Shown here piece by piece: positions 47,056-57,900 of a stretch of DNA of 64,000 bases. Position 1 is the stretch's first letter; the number at the start of each line of letters is the position of its first letter. The translations under genes and the position numbers were made by a program. The stretch covers positions 36,312 through 100,311 of the forward strand of contig RZZS01000002.1 in NCBI GenBank assembly GCA_009929775.1. Direction: 5' to 3'. Below the pieces are notes generated by a model. The model did not search any database and was not told the origin of the DNA. It saw only the letters and a list, made by a program, of their open reading frames with translations. Source of the DNA: Alphaproteobacteria bacterium. Lineage in GTDB: Bacteria; Pseudomonadota; Alphaproteobacteria; Micavibrionales; Micavibrionaceae.

Positions 47056-47721
47056 CTACAACCCCGAAATCCTGCTGTTCAGCACAAGTCGGGCGGGTCC
47101 GTCGAAAAGAAGCGTGTTTTGCGCGAGGTCCGCGCGCACACTCTCTGCTTCGATGCTCCCTTTCGGCCCCCGGCCCTTGACCGCAACGTCCGACCACGCC
47201 TGCTGCGCCAGCATATCCACGTGGAGACGCTCGGTCGTCATTTCGTAAAGTCCGTCATAAAAGAGAAAAACGTTTCCATCAAGTTCGAGCTTGTGGGCTT
47301 CCTGACGGTACGTGCCATTATTTGCCTTTGCCGCAACCCAGTGCCCGGAATTCAGCGTAATATCGGCAACAGGTTCGTTAAGGTTGATGATGTCCGTGTT
47401 CTCGCCACTCTGGGCCGCGCGGGTTGCCGTGATCGTATAGGGCTGTTGGCGGTTGTCCCGTCCCTCGAAACGCGGGTTGACGAGTTCGTTTTTGATGTCT
47501 TTCTCAGTGACATCCTGTGTCGCTTGCATGACCGGCATCATTTTGCGATCGAGCTCCGGCCACGCCAGAAGAACGGCGAATATGCCGAGGGCGGCAAGCG
47601 GAAGCAGCACCCGCATCGTCTTCACAAAGCGCGAATAGGCTCCGCTCGCAGGTCCCGCCGGATTTTCGCGGAACAACCGCTCCAGACCTGGCGTTTTCTG
47701 TGCGTGAGAAGGACTGTCCAT
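47056..47721 (-). CDS. lptC: LPS export protein LptC
   Basis: Single N-terminal TM; VNPRFEGRDNRQQPYTITATRAAQ...; gene context kdsD-lptC-lptA. Confidence 0.85.
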   Translation of the reverse strand: MDSPSHAQKTPGLERLFRENPAGPASGAYSRFVKTMRVLLPLAALGIFAVLLAWPELDRKMMPVMQATQDVTEKDIKNELVNPRFEGRDNRQQPYTITATRAAQSGENTDIINLNEPVADITLNSGHWVAAKANNGTYRQEAHKLELDGNVFLFYDGLYEMTTERLHVDMLAQQAWSDVAVKGRGPKGSIEAESVRADLAQNTLLFDGPARLVLNSRISGL

Positions 47722-47731
47722 TCCTTTGATA

Positions 47732-48739
47732 CTAGGCGATTCCGGCCTGCAGGCAATCCTGCAGACGAATCATGCCGGCGAGTTCGCCGTTTTCGACGAC
47801 GATCAGGCTGGTGAGATATCTGCCCGGTGTTTTCGTCATGATGTTAAGCGCTTCGACGGCCAGCGCCGTTGCCTCGATCGTGCGGGGACTGGCGCTCATA
47901 ATTCCTGTCACCGGCTTCTGCAGCAAGTCGGGGCTCATATGGCGTTTGAGGTCGCCGTCGGTGATAATCCCTCTCATATCCCGGCCATTCTCGACGACGA
48001 TTACCGCACCGAGATTTTTGTCGGTCAGTTCGATGAGTGCCGCATCCATTTTTGCACCGATGTCGATGAGCGGCAGTTTTTCCAGCGGATGCATGATATC
48101 CCGTACGGCTTTCAATTTTTGCCCCAGCTTGCCGCCCGGATGAAAGACCTTGAACTGCTCGGCTGTCAGGCCCATCTTCTCGACCAGTGCGACCGCCAGC
48201 GCGTCCCCGAGCGCCATCATCATGGTTGTCGAGGTCGTGGGTGCGAGCCCGTTCGGGCAGGCTTCCGGCATCTTCGGCGTTACAAGAACGATATCCGAGT
48301 GTTGCGCCAGTGTGCTCCCGGGGTTGCTGGTCATGCCGATCAGCGTAATGCCGAAACGGCGCGTGTAATGGACCAGATCTGATTGTTCGGGCGTTTCGCC
48401 GGAATTGGAGAGAAGCAGGACGATGTCCGCCGCGCTAATCATGCCAAGGTCTCCGTGGCTCGCCTCACCCGGGTGAACGAAGAAGGATGGCGTTCCTGTC
48501 GAGGCCAGCGTTGCCGCGATCTTGCGCGCTACATGTCCGCTTTTGCCGATCCCGGCGATGATCAATCGTCCGGGGCGACCGGGCTGGGTCTTCATTGCGT
48601 GAATGGCTTCGACCGCAGCCGTAAAATCCCCGTTCAGCGAGCTGGCAAGAGCCTCAAGTCCACGAATTTCGTCCCGGATCACCCGTACTCCGGTGGCGAT
48701 GATATCCTGATCGGCAAAGGCTTTGGGGGCGGCGGTCAT
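47732..48739 (-). CDS. kdsD: Arabinose-5-phosphate isomerase (KpsF/GutQ family)
   Basis: SIS domain GIGKSGHVARKIAATLASTGTPSFFVHPGEASHGDLGMI; CBS domain region. Confidence 0.94.
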   Translation of the reverse strand: MTAAPKAFADQDIIATGVRVIRDEIRGLEALASSLNGDFTAAVEAIHAMKTQPGRPGRLIIAGIGKSGHVARKIAATLASTGTPSFFVHPGEASHGDLGMISAADIVLLLSNSGETPEQSDLVHYTRRFGITLIGMTSNPGSTLAQHSDIVLVTPKMPEACPNGLAPTTSTTMMMALGDALAVALVEKMGLTAEQFKVFHPGGKLGQKLKAVRDIMHPLEKLPLIDIGAKMDAALIELTDKNLGAVIVVENGRDMRGIITDGDLKRHMSPDLLQKPVTGIMSASPRTIEATALAVEALNIMTKTPGRYLTSLIVVENGELAGMIRLQDCLQAGIA

Positions 48740-48754
48740 CGCTTTGCTCCCGCT

Positions 48755-49369
48755 TCAACAATGATCGAAAATGTCGGTATCCTGCCAGCCGAGCAGATCG
48801 AGGCCAGCGCGGGCCGGAAGAAAATCGAAGCATTTGCGTGCCAGATCGGCTCTTCCCTCGCGCTCAAGCATTTCGTCGAGCTGCCCTTTCAGCGCGTGCA
48901 GGTGGAGCACATCGTTGGCAGCGTACGTGAGCTGTTCTTCCGAAAGGTTTTCAGCTCCCCAGTCCGAGGATTGCTGTTGCTTGGAGATTTCGACGCCGAG
49001 CAGTTCCTTACAGCATTCGCGCAGGCCATGCTTGTCAGTATAGGTCCGCACCAGACGCGACGCCGTTCGCGTGCAATAGACGGGCTGGCAACTGATGCCC
49101 AGGTATGCGCGCAGGATGGCGATGTCGAAGCGCGCGAAATGGAAGATTTTTAAAATGTCGCGGTCGCCGAGGATTTTTGTGAGATTAGGCGCTTCATATC
49201 CGCCGCGGGGAATTTGCACAAGGTGCGCGTCTCCATCGCCTGAGGAAAGCTGAACGAGGCAAAGCCGATCTCGCGCAGGGCGGAGCCCCATCGTCTCGGT
49301 ATCGACAGCGACCGCGCCGCCGAAATCCAGATCGTCAGGAATATCGCCGCGATAAAGATGAACGGTCAT
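48755..49369 (-). CDS. rnd: Ribonuclease D-like 3'-5' exonuclease
   Basis: GGAVAVDTETMGLRPARDRLCLVQLSSGDGDAHLV...KIFHFARFDIAIL...SDWGAENLSEEQLTYAANDVLHLH. Confidence 0.88.
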   Translation of the reverse strand: MTVHLYRGDIPDDLDFGGAVAVDTETMGLRPARDRLCLVQLSSGDGDAHLVQIPRGGYEAPNLTKILGDRDILKIFHFARFDIAILRAYLGISCQPVYCTRTASRLVRTYTDKHGLRECCKELLGVEISKQQQSSDWGAENLSEEQLTYAANDVLHLHALKGQLDEMLEREGRADLARKCFDFLPARAGLDLLGWQDTDIFDHC

Positions 49370-49386
49370 GTCGGGAAACTTTTGAT

Positions 49387-49473
49387 TGGTGCCCAGAAGA
49401 GGACTCGAACCTCCACGACCATACGGTCACAAGTACCTGAAACTTGCGCGTCTACCAATTCCGCCACCTGGGC
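49387..49473 (-). tRNA. tRNA-Leu (anticodon CAG), CCA encoded
   Basis: Reverse complement gcccaggtggcggaattggtagacgcgcaagtttCAGgtacttg...gtgaccgtatggtcgtgg...ggttcgagtcctcttctgggcacca; 7-bp acceptor stem, long variable arm. Confidence 0.95.
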
Positions 49474-49553
49474 AAGGTTTCTCTTCAGGTCTTCAAACAG
49501 GACCCCTTATCTAACGCAGCTTGGCTCGCCTGTCAAACGATTCCAGGAGGCGG

Positions 49554-50171
49554 CTACGGCGAGAGGGAAACTTTCAAATAGCAGGCGAAGTCCCTGTTCC
49601 CTGCCGTCAGTCCCAGAACGGGAGGACCGCACATTGCAGAGATGCCGACGACATCATCTCGGGCTTCGAGGCGCATGAGGTCATCTCCCGCGAACGAATC
49701 CATCACAATCGACTGGCGTGTGGCCGTAGGCAGGCCGTCTTCCGGCTGGATAACCGCGCCATTTTGTGCGCCGGTGAAGGCGCAGTTGAGGGCGTGCCGC
49801 AGGTATTCTCCCGACGCACCGGCGATACGGTCGTACTGCCGGGTGCGATTGGCGCGGGCGCGATCGAGTTCGTCCTCCGTTCTTTCTTTTTCGTCAGCGC
49901 ATTCTTTCGCGCGTTTTGCTGCCAGAAACTCGCTATCCTGACCCGGTCCGCTGGCGCATTGCTGTCCGAGATAAGCCAGATACATCAGTTTCGCTGTGAT
50001 CTCTCGCTGGGTCTCGTAGAAGCGGGTGCAATTCGCTTTTTCTCCTCGGTTTCCAAAGATGTCCGAGAGGTTGGGGGACCACTTTTCAGGTGCTGCCGCA
50101 ATGAGCGTTGTACCTAAAACGGCGCCGAGAATCGAAACTCCGAGAATTGTTGACACATTCGAATGCGGCAT
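49554..50171 (-). CDS. Hypothetical secreted/membrane-anchored protein
   Basis: N-terminal hydrophobic MPHSNVSTILGVSILGAVLGTTLIAAA; several cysteines; no family recognised. Confidence 0.5.
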   Translation of the reverse strand: MPHSNVSTILGVSILGAVLGTTLIAAAPEKWSPNLSDIFGNRGEKANCTRFYETQREITAKLMYLAYLGQQCASGPGQDSEFLAAKRAKECADEKERTEDELDRARANRTRQYDRIAGASGEYLRHALNCAFTGAQNGAVIQPEDGLPTATRQSIVMDSFAGDDLMRLEARDDVVGISAMCGPPVLGLTAGNRDFACYLKVSLSP

Positions 50172-50364
50172 GGTCGGATTAGTCCCTGTATAAGTATTAT
50201 GAAAAAACTCGAACGAGTTATAGAATTTGAAGGCTCGTGCGTCAACAGATATTTGAGTCGGGAACGAAGGCGGCCCTTCAGTTGAATTCACGATTCCACA
50301 TTTTCGATCCGATCGGGTTATACTGTTCGCTGGACCGTATTTGAAATACAGTGAAGGTTATACG

Positions 50365-51042
50365 ATGTCTGACGATCATGACGACCTGAGCATGCCGAGC
50401 GCCGACGACAGCTTCGACGCGCCGATGATGAAGGACTTTCGGGACGAGATTAACCGCGTCAAGAAAGGCGATTCCGTTAACCTAACCAAGAAAGACCCGA
50501 CCTTGCGGCAGCTGGTGATCGGTCTTGGTTGGGATGTCAGGAGTTTCGAGAACGAGAAGGTCGACATGGACGCGAGTTGTTTCGTCGTGGGCCGGGACGG
50601 GAAGACGCGCGTCGACAGTGATTTTGTGTTTTACAATAACCTAAAGGGCGTCGAGGGTGCTGTGCGGCATACGGGCGACAACCGTACCGGTGCCGGGGAT
50701 GGCGATGACGAGACGATTTTTGTTGATTTGAACGGTTTACCCTTCGAGGTCGACAAGGTGATCTTCGTGGTTTCCATTTATCACGGCAATCTGCAGGGCC
50801 AGGATTTTTCGCAGGTTCGAAACGTGTTCCTGCGCATCGGCAATCAGGAAAGCGGTGAGGAAATCTGTCGATACGAGCTGGACGATCTCGTCGGAGGCGA
50901 GGCGAAACAGACAACCGCCATTACCGTCGGTTCGATCAACCGTGAAGGCCCGCAGTGGGTATTCTATGCGATTGGCGATACACATTCGAAGGGGCTTGGC
51001 TCGGTAGCGTCGACTTACGGGATAATCGTACAGGGTGAATAG
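50365..51042 (+). CDS. TerD-domain protein
   Basis: LVIGLGWDVRSFE...MDASCFVVGRDGKTRVDSDFVFYNNLKGVEGAVRHTGDNRTGAGDGDDETIFVDLNGLPFEVDKVIFVVSIYHG. Confidence 0.9.
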   Translation: MSDDHDDLSMPSADDSFDAPMMKDFRDEINRVKKGDSVNLTKKDPTLRQLVIGLGWDVRSFENEKVDMDASCFVVGRDGKTRVDSDFVFYNNLKGVEGAVRHTGDNRTGAGDGDDETIFVDLNGLPFEVDKVIFVVSIYHGNLQGQDFSQVRNVFLRIGNQESGEEICRYELDDLVGGEAKQTTAITVGSINREGPQWVFYAIGDTHSKGLGSVASTYGIIVQGE

Positions 51043-51056
51043 GGACCTGATTCGCG

Positions 51057-51557
51057 TTAGAAGCTGCCGCCCTTCTTCATTCCGAGAACCTGTTGCATTC
51101 TGGCCTTCGGCGCCTTGCGCCCGCCCTTTCCGCTGCCGCCTTTTTCTTCGTCGTCCCGCATATGTTCTTTCAACAACTCGTCGAAATCCGGAATCTGGTC
51201 CACGAGCAGCGAGGTGACGCAGGCGGCGAAGAACTTGCAGCATTTCGTCTCCCAGTCATAAATGCTGCCGGCCTGATCTTTGCCCCGAATACGCAATGAA
51301 ACCACTGTCCACTTCCCAAGTTCCTTTGGAATGGCCCGCAAATGGAGGACTTGCTCGATTGCCTTTCCGTTGCGGGGTTCATCAAAGACGATCTGAATTT
51401 CTGCCTCTGCCTCTTCCCCTTCGATGCCCATGCGGACCTCGGCGCTGCACGTTTCGCCGCGGACGGAGTCATGGCAGGACCACGGGTATGTCTCGTACGG
51501 CGCCATTTCGTACCCGACATTAAGAAGATCCATCAATTCTTTCAGCGTAACCCGCAT
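51057..51557 (-). CDS. Hypothetical protein
   Basis: 166 aa with Lys/Gly-rich C-terminus (EKGGSGKGGRKAPKARMQQVLGMKKGGSF). Confidence 0.55.
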   Translation of the reverse strand: MRVTLKELMDLLNVGYEMAPYETYPWSCHDSVRGETCSAEVRMGIEGEEAEAEIQIVFDEPRNGKAIEQVLHLRAIPKELGKWTVVSLRIRGKDQAGSIYDWETKCCKFFAACVTSLLVDQIPDFDELLKEHMRDDEEKGGSGKGGRKAPKARMQQVLGMKKGGSF

Positions 51558-51679
51558 ATAGTTTCGTTTAGCCTGACTATTTTTTGATTAAAGCGACGCA
51601 GGGACACGTGGCAATTGTATCGGTAAATCTACAGTGAAATTTTACCCGGTGCATGGTTTTTCAATGGTTTTGCATTTGT

Positions 51680-53224
51680 TCAAAGCAATTTTCCCTGATC
51701 AAGCTGCTTTTCCCGGTCCGCTGATTGCCCGGAGAGGCTGGCGCGATCCGAGGATTTTCCGGAGGCCAGAGCTCCGGCGCGTCCATCACGAAACTTGATA
51801 TCGAGCGCCATCCCGGCGCTGACGGCGTGCGCACTGGTGATCGGTTTGCCGCAAACGTCGAACACAACCGTGTAGCCCCGGCCCAAAACATTTTCGTAAG
51901 AAAGATTTTCAAGGGAGCGTGCGAGATAGGCAAGGTTCGTTCGGCGTTCCTCAAAGGATCGGGCCCAGACACGTTGCAAGGTCTGGCCGCGTTCGAGGAG
52001 TCGCTCTTGAAGCCGCTCGATAATGCCGCGAGGCTCGCGAAGAAGCGCGCCAGCTTTAGCAAGCAGCCTGCCGTCTTCGTTCAGTCTGTTTCGGAATCCG
52101 TTATCCAGCCGGTCAGCGAGGCGGACGAGGCCTTGTGTCTTCTGTTGCAGAACGTAGCCCGGGTCGCGAAGGCGGACAGAGGCTGTTCGCAGCCGGGCGC
52201 GGCGATCATTTACCAGAATTTGTGCCTGCCGCTCGAGATTGCCGCCGAGATGATCGACTTTCTGGCTGTGAATCTCGAGAAGGCGCGCGGGGTCTCCCAG
52301 CCGTGCGCCCAGCGTTTCAAGTCGTCCCTTTCGCTCGGACAGGAGCCTTGAGGCGACCCGCAACAATGTGTCGGCCTCGGCCCGGACGGTCGCCAGAAGG
52401 TCGAGGCGCCGCGGAACAGCCATTTCTGCGGCGCCTGTCGGTGTCGGGGCGCGCAGGTCGCTGGCGTAGTCGACGAGCGTGGTGTCGGTTTCATGGCCGA
52501 CGGCGGTTATGATCGGGATCGTACAGTCCGCAACTGCGCGGACGACGTTTTCTTCGTTGAATGGCATGAGATCTTCAAGCGAACCGCCGCCGCGCGCGAG
52601 AATGAGGATGCCCGGTCGTACGGATTCTGGCAGGCCGCAAAAGCCGCGCAGGGCGCGTTCGATTTCGGCGGCGGCGGTGTCGCCCTGTACGCGCACCGGC
52701 CAGAGCATGACATGGCGCGGGAAGCGGTCGTTCAGCCGGTGCATGATGTCGCGGATGACGGCTCCGGTCGGCGACGTTATGACCCCGATCCGCTCGGGGA
52801 GGAAGGGCAGTTTCTTTTTGCGTTCCGGCGCGAACAGTCCCTCGGCGGCAAGACGTCGCTTGCGGTCTTCGAGCATCTTGAGCAGGGCGCCTTCGCCGGC
52901 GAGTTCCATGCTTTCGATGATGAGCTGGTAATTCGAGCGGGCCGGGTAGGTGGAAATCCGGCCCGTACAAATGACCTCCAGTCCCTCCTCTGGTTTTATG
53001 GACAGGCGGGCGACGTTGCTCTTCCAGCACACGGCGTCGATACAGGCGTTGTCGTCCTTGATGACCGAATACATGTGGCCGGAGGAGTGAATCTTGATCC
53101 GGGACAGCTCTCCGCGAACACGGACGTGGCTGTACGCGCCTTCAAGCGTCTTTTTCAGCGAAAACGCCAGTTCGGAGACGGAAAATTCCGGGACGTTCGA
53201 CGTTCGGTCTGGTGCCGTGGACAT
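51680..53224 (-). CDS. xseA: Exodeoxyribonuclease VII large subunit
   Basis: FSVSELAFSLKKTLEGAYSHVRVRGELSRIKIHSSGHMYSVIKDDNACIDAVCW...GVITSPTGAVIRDI...ILARGGGSLEDLMPFNEENVVRA. Confidence 0.96.
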   Translation of the reverse strand: MSTAPDRTSNVPEFSVSELAFSLKKTLEGAYSHVRVRGELSRIKIHSSGHMYSVIKDDNACIDAVCWKSNVARLSIKPEEGLEVICTGRISTYPARSNYQLIIESMELAGEGALLKMLEDRKRRLAAEGLFAPERKKKLPFLPERIGVITSPTGAVIRDIMHRLNDRFPRHVMLWPVRVQGDTAAAEIERALRGFCGLPESVRPGILILARGGGSLEDLMPFNEENVVRAVADCTIPIITAVGHETDTTLVDYASDLRAPTPTGAAEMAVPRRLDLLATVRAEADTLLRVASRLLSERKGRLETLGARLGDPARLLEIHSQKVDHLGGNLERQAQILVNDRRARLRTASVRLRDPGYVLQQKTQGLVRLADRLDNGFRNRLNEDGRLLAKAGALLREPRGIIERLQERLLERGQTLQRVWARSFEERRTNLAYLARSLENLSYENVLGRGYTVVFDVCGKPITSAHAVSAGMALDIKFRDGRAGALASGKSSDRASLSGQSADREKQLDQGKLL

Positions 53225-53302
53225 GGACGCACCATAACAACTCGCGCCTCGAAAATAAAGCGCCCCGGTTCCTTCCGCTGTCCCGTCCCGGGAGGCGGGC
53301 CG

Positions 53303-54013
53303 TCAGAGAGCATTCTGAGAAGGCTCGCTTCCTTCGCCATGCGGAAGCCTCGCAAACCGCGGGGCGGAGAAAATCGGACGCTTAATGAAAGTCGAGCCGA
53401 CCATCGCCGGGTCGGATGTACCGGACGTAAAGCGGTGCCCGTGACATCTTGCAAGCGCCTCCGACTGGCGGTCGAGTTCCGGAAGCACCTTTCTGTAGAG
53501 TGTTGTCATGAAGGCCAAAAAAGGGTCGACGTCTCTGTCGACGTCTCTAGCGTTCGCGTGACCTCCGGCTTCGAGGTTTTTCCTCGACAGGCCAAAGATG
53601 CCCGCCTCGAGGTCGGCGACCCGCCGGGGCACTTCCGACACATGACGCAGGTTGAGAGGGAGACCGTTTTTATCCGGGGCGTGCTCAAGGACTGCAATCG
53701 CGACCAAAACGGATGAGGCCATCTGCCGAACCGGGTCGGTCAGGGCGTCGGAAAGTACTTCCGGGTATCGTGATTCGTCTGCAAGCCTGAAGTGGTGGGC
53801 CAGACTGACGTTGCTGTTTCGCTTCAGCACGTCCCATTGTTCGGGGGTCAGGTTGTGTTCGCGATGATAGGTCTGCATCGCTTTGACGTTTTCTTCGGCG
53901 TACATAACCGAGAGGTTGCCGAACACGCAGCGCAGTGTCTGCAGCAAATCGACTTCCTGGTCTGCGGGGGGTGTGCGCGCTGAACGAAAAGGGGCACGGA
54001 TTTCGGGCGCCAT
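53303..54013 (-). CDS. Hypothetical protein
   Basis: AGGAGA RBS before internal ATG; MAPEIRAPFRSARTPPADQEVDLLQTLRCVFGNLSVMYAEENVKAMQTY... Confidence 0.55.
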   Translation of the reverse strand: MAPEIRAPFRSARTPPADQEVDLLQTLRCVFGNLSVMYAEENVKAMQTYHREHNLTPEQWDVLKRNSNVSLAHHFRLADESRYPEVLSDALTDPVRQMASSVLVAIAVLEHAPDKNGLPLNLRHVSEVPRRVADLEAGIFGLSRKNLEAGGHANARDVDRDVDPFLAFMTTLYRKVLPELDRQSEALARCHGHRFTSGTSDPAMVGSTFIKRPIFSAPRFARLPHGEGSEPSQNAL

Positions 54014-54154
54014 GTGGTTCTCCTCCATGTTCGTGGTGACCGGAAAGTTCCCAGCCATCGGGATATCTCCGGCTCACGCCCTCTGCCGCCAGTTTTCTTG
54101 CTTTTTTGGCTTGTAGTTTTCAGAAAAACATATCTCTCTTCCGCGCCGTGTCAA

Positions 54155-54190
54155 TGAAAAGAGGGGAGCGGACGCTGGCCGCTCCCCTTC
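54155..54190 (-). terminator. Rho-independent terminator downstream of the DUF4142 gene
   Basis: Minus strand ggggagcgg-ccagcgt-ccgctcccc followed by tcttttc. Confidence 0.7.
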
Positions 54191-54214
54191 GGGGGGTCGT
54201 TGTGTAAGGCGTCC

Positions 54215-54784
54215 CTACGGGGTCTGCGTTCCACCCGGGTTCATCTGCTGCTCGATCTGACGAATCTGTTCGAGATGCTGCTGAAGGGTCGGGAGTGTCT
54301 CGGACGCATACTGGCGAAGCTCGGCGTTGTCGCCTCCGCCTGAGTAAGCCTGATAGAGCTCGATGGCTTTTTCGTGTGCCTTGGTCTGTTGCCGGACGTA
54401 TGTCTTGTTGAACTCCTCGCCCGAGGCTTGCTGAAGTTCATCCAACTCCTTCTGTTTCTCTTCGCCCAGCGATTCAGGGACCTGCACGTTCAGACCCGCC
54501 TGATTGACGGTCGAGCGCAGGCGGTCCTGCGCGGCGGTATGGTCCTGGATCATCGTGCGGGCGAATTCCTGGATGTCCGGGTTGTCCGAGTTTGTTGCGG
54601 CGAGTTCGCTGGTCCGGATTTCGAATAGGTTCCCGATGCCGGCCTTTTCGACGAATGGCTCGGTCTTCGTTTGCGAAACGCCCTTTTGGCCCGGCCAGTT
54701 CTGGTCCTGCCCGGCATGGGCAGGCGGCGCGGTGGCAAAAAGCGCAATCACGGCCAGCATGGGCAGAATTGGGGATAGTTTCAT
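54215..54784 (-). CDS. DUF4142 family periplasmic protein
   Basis: Signal peptide; NLFEIRTSELAATNSDNPDIQEFARTMIQDHTAAQDRL. Confidence 0.88.
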   Translation of the reverse strand: MKLSPILPMLAVIALFATAPPAHAGQDQNWPGQKGVSQTKTEPFVEKAGIGNLFEIRTSELAATNSDNPDIQEFARTMIQDHTAAQDRLRSTVNQAGLNVQVPESLGEEKQKELDELQQASGEEFNKTYVRQQTKAHEKAIELYQAYSGGGDNAELRQYASETLPTLQQHLEQIRQIEQQMNPGGTQTP

Positions 54785-54951
54785 GTCGTTCCTCCTGGTG
54801 AATGGTGTCTCCAACCCGGATTAATGAAGAGGAGGGCATATTGTTCCTTCGCATCCGAAAGAGTTCATTTTGAAGAGCCCTTCTGGTCCCCGTCCTGCAA
54901 GCGGTGTATTCTTGGTAGTCGTCGAATCGCCTTTTTTCCCGGAGCCCGCCC

Positions 54952-57900
54952 ATGCCCCATCTCCAGCACGATGCACTGCACGAACAGTTGCTCGCCGACG
55001 AAGCCGAATGCGTGGAGGGTCTTCTGGCTGGTCTTCCGTGGGACGGCGAGAGGAGCGCAAGGGTGCATGAAGGCGCAGTGGATCTGATCCGCGCCGTACG
55101 CGCAAAGCCGCGGAAGGCTGGAGAACTTGAGGTGTATCTTCAGGAATACGGTCTCTCGACAAAGGAAGGTCAGGCGCTCATGGGGCTTGCGGAGGCCCTG
55201 TTGCGTACGCCCGATGCGGCGACGGCTGATGCGCTGATCCGGGACAGGCTGGGTCAGATCGACTGGAAGGACGAGCGCAAAAAACGCAGTTTCGTCGTAC
55301 AGGCTTCACGGCTTGGGCTGGCACTCTCCCGGGGCACGCTTGACAGCGTTCTGGGGCGTCTTGGCGAGCCGGTCGTTCAGGCGGTCATGAAACGAGCAAT
55401 GCGCGTCATGGGCACGCAGTTTGTGCTGGGGCGTACGCCGGAAGAAGCAATCAAAAACGCCCGGCGTCTGACGAAAAAGGGCTATCGCATGTCGTACGAC
55501 ATGCTCGGCGAGGGCGCGCGTACGGCGGCGGATGCCAAGCGCTACTTCGATTCGTATTGCGGGGCAACCGGAGACATTGGCCGTAACGCCATGGACCCCG
55601 TCAACCGCCCGACGATTTCCGTCAAACTCTCGGCGCTCCATCCGCGTTTCGAATTTTCGCAGGACGATCGCTGCGCGCCGCTGCTGATTGAGAGGCTGTC
55701 CTATATCTGTCACCGCGCCGCCGAGCAGAATATCGGCGTCACCATTGACGCCGAGGAGAGCTACCGGCTCGAATTGACTCTACAGGTGCTTGAAGGTGTG
55801 GTCGCCGATCCCTCGCTTGTTGGCTGGGACCGGTTTGGTATGGCCGTTCAGGCCTACCACAAGCGGGCGATTCCCCTGATAGAGCGCCTGATCGGGCTGT
55901 CGAGGCAGTACCGGCGTTTTATCGATGTGCGGCTCGTGAAGGGCGCTTACTGGGATACGGAAATCAAGCGGGCACAGGTTCTGGGGCTTGACGAGTACCC
56001 GGTCTATACCCGCAAGGCGAACACGGACCTGTCCTACCTCGCCTGCGCCCACCGGTTGCTTGAGAGTCGCGGGTTTCTGTATCCGATGTTTGCGACGCAC
56101 AACGCGCATACGGTTATGGCCGTACTGGAACTCGCGGGGGATGACCGCTCACGTTTCGAGTTTCAACGCCTGCATGGCATGGGTGAAACCCTTCACGATC
56201 TGGTGATGGAGCGTTTCGAGGTCCCGGCGAGTGTTTACGCTCCGGTGGGTGCGCATGAGGATTTGCTCGCCTATCTCGTTCGCCGCCTTCTGGAGAACGG
56301 CGCCAACAGTTCGTTCGTCAATCGCCTGTTCGACGACCGGTTCAGTGCGGACGAGCTGGCACGCGATCCTGTCGAGGATGCCCGCGCCCACGAACAGCAT
56401 CGTCACCCGAAAATTCCGCTGCCGCGGTTCATGTATGGTATGCACCGGATCAACTCCCGGGGTATCGAGCTTGCCGACGGGGTCGCTGTAAAAGAACTTA
56501 TGCAAGCAGTATCGAAAGCAAGAAAGCCCAGCGAAGCCGCGCCGTTGATTGCCGGTCGGGCTTACCGGGAAGGTGTGCCGCAGCCTGTCCGGAATCCTGC
56601 TCGATGGCGCGAAAATATCGGTGGCGTCTGGTATGCAGGAAGCAGCCACATCGAGCAGGCCTTCAGGCGGTCGAAAATGGGTTTTCGCGAGTGGCGACGG
56701 ACGAGCGCCGAGGAGCGGGCGGCCGCTCTCGAGAAATTCGCGGACCTGCTTGAAGAGAATCGCGCCCTGTTCATCGGGCTGTGCGTACGCGAGGGCGGCA
56801 AGACGATTCCCGATTCACTTGCTGAAGTTCGTGAGGCCGCCGATTTTTGCCGTTACTACGCTGCGCTGGGGCGCAAGGACTTTTCGCGGGCCGGGACGAT
56901 TCTTCCGGGGCCGACCGGCGAGAAGAATGTATATACGCTCCATGGCCGCGGAACGTTCGTGTGCATCTCTCCGTGGAATTTCCCGCTCGCGATCTTTACG
57001 GGTCAGATCGGCGCGGCTCTGATGGCGGGAAATGCGGTGATCGCCAAGCCCGCAGAGCAGACCTCCCTTGTCGCCATGGCCGCTGTGCAACTCATGCACC
57101 GCGCAGGCGTTCCCAAGGACGTTTTGCATCTTCTGCCCGGAGACGGACGAGTCGGCGCGGCGATTGTCGCTCATCCGCGGGTGGCCGGTGTCGCGTTCAC
57201 CGGCTCCACGGAGGTCGCCCGCGCCATTAATCTTGCGCTCGCCGAAAAGGGCGGGCCGATTGTGCCGCTGATCGCGGAAACCGGCGGTCAGAACGCCATG
57301 ATCGTCGACAGTTCGGCGCTTATCGAGCGCGTGATCGACGACGTGCTCGTCTCCGCGTTCGGCTCGGCGGGACAACGTTGCTCGGCGTTACGGATTCTCC
57401 TCGTGCAAAGGGAGATCGCGGACAGGACCATCGAGATGCTCAAAGGCGCGATGCGTGAGCTTCGGCTCGGCGATCCGATGCACATTTCCACCGATGTCGG
57501 TCCGGTGATCGACGAGGAGGCCTATGCCGGGTTGATGGCGCATTTCCGTAACCTCGAAGGTTTCGGCGAACTGATCGCCCGAGCCCCGCTCCCCGAGGAC
57601 CTACAGGCGCAAGGGCACTACTTCGCCCCCTGCGCCTGGGAGCTCAAGGACCTCGAAGGTTTGCGGCACGAGGTGTTCGGGCCGGTGCTGCATGTCATGC
57701 GCTATGACCGTCGGCATCTCGACGAAATGATTGACGAGATTAACGCGAAAGGTTATGGCCTCACCTTCGGCATGCATACGCGGATCGACTCGGCCTGGAA
57801 ACATGCGACGACGCGCATGCGCGCCGGGAACTGCTATATCAACCGGTCGATGACCGGCGCTGTCGTCGGCGTCCAGCCCTTCGGCGGGCATGGTCTGTCG

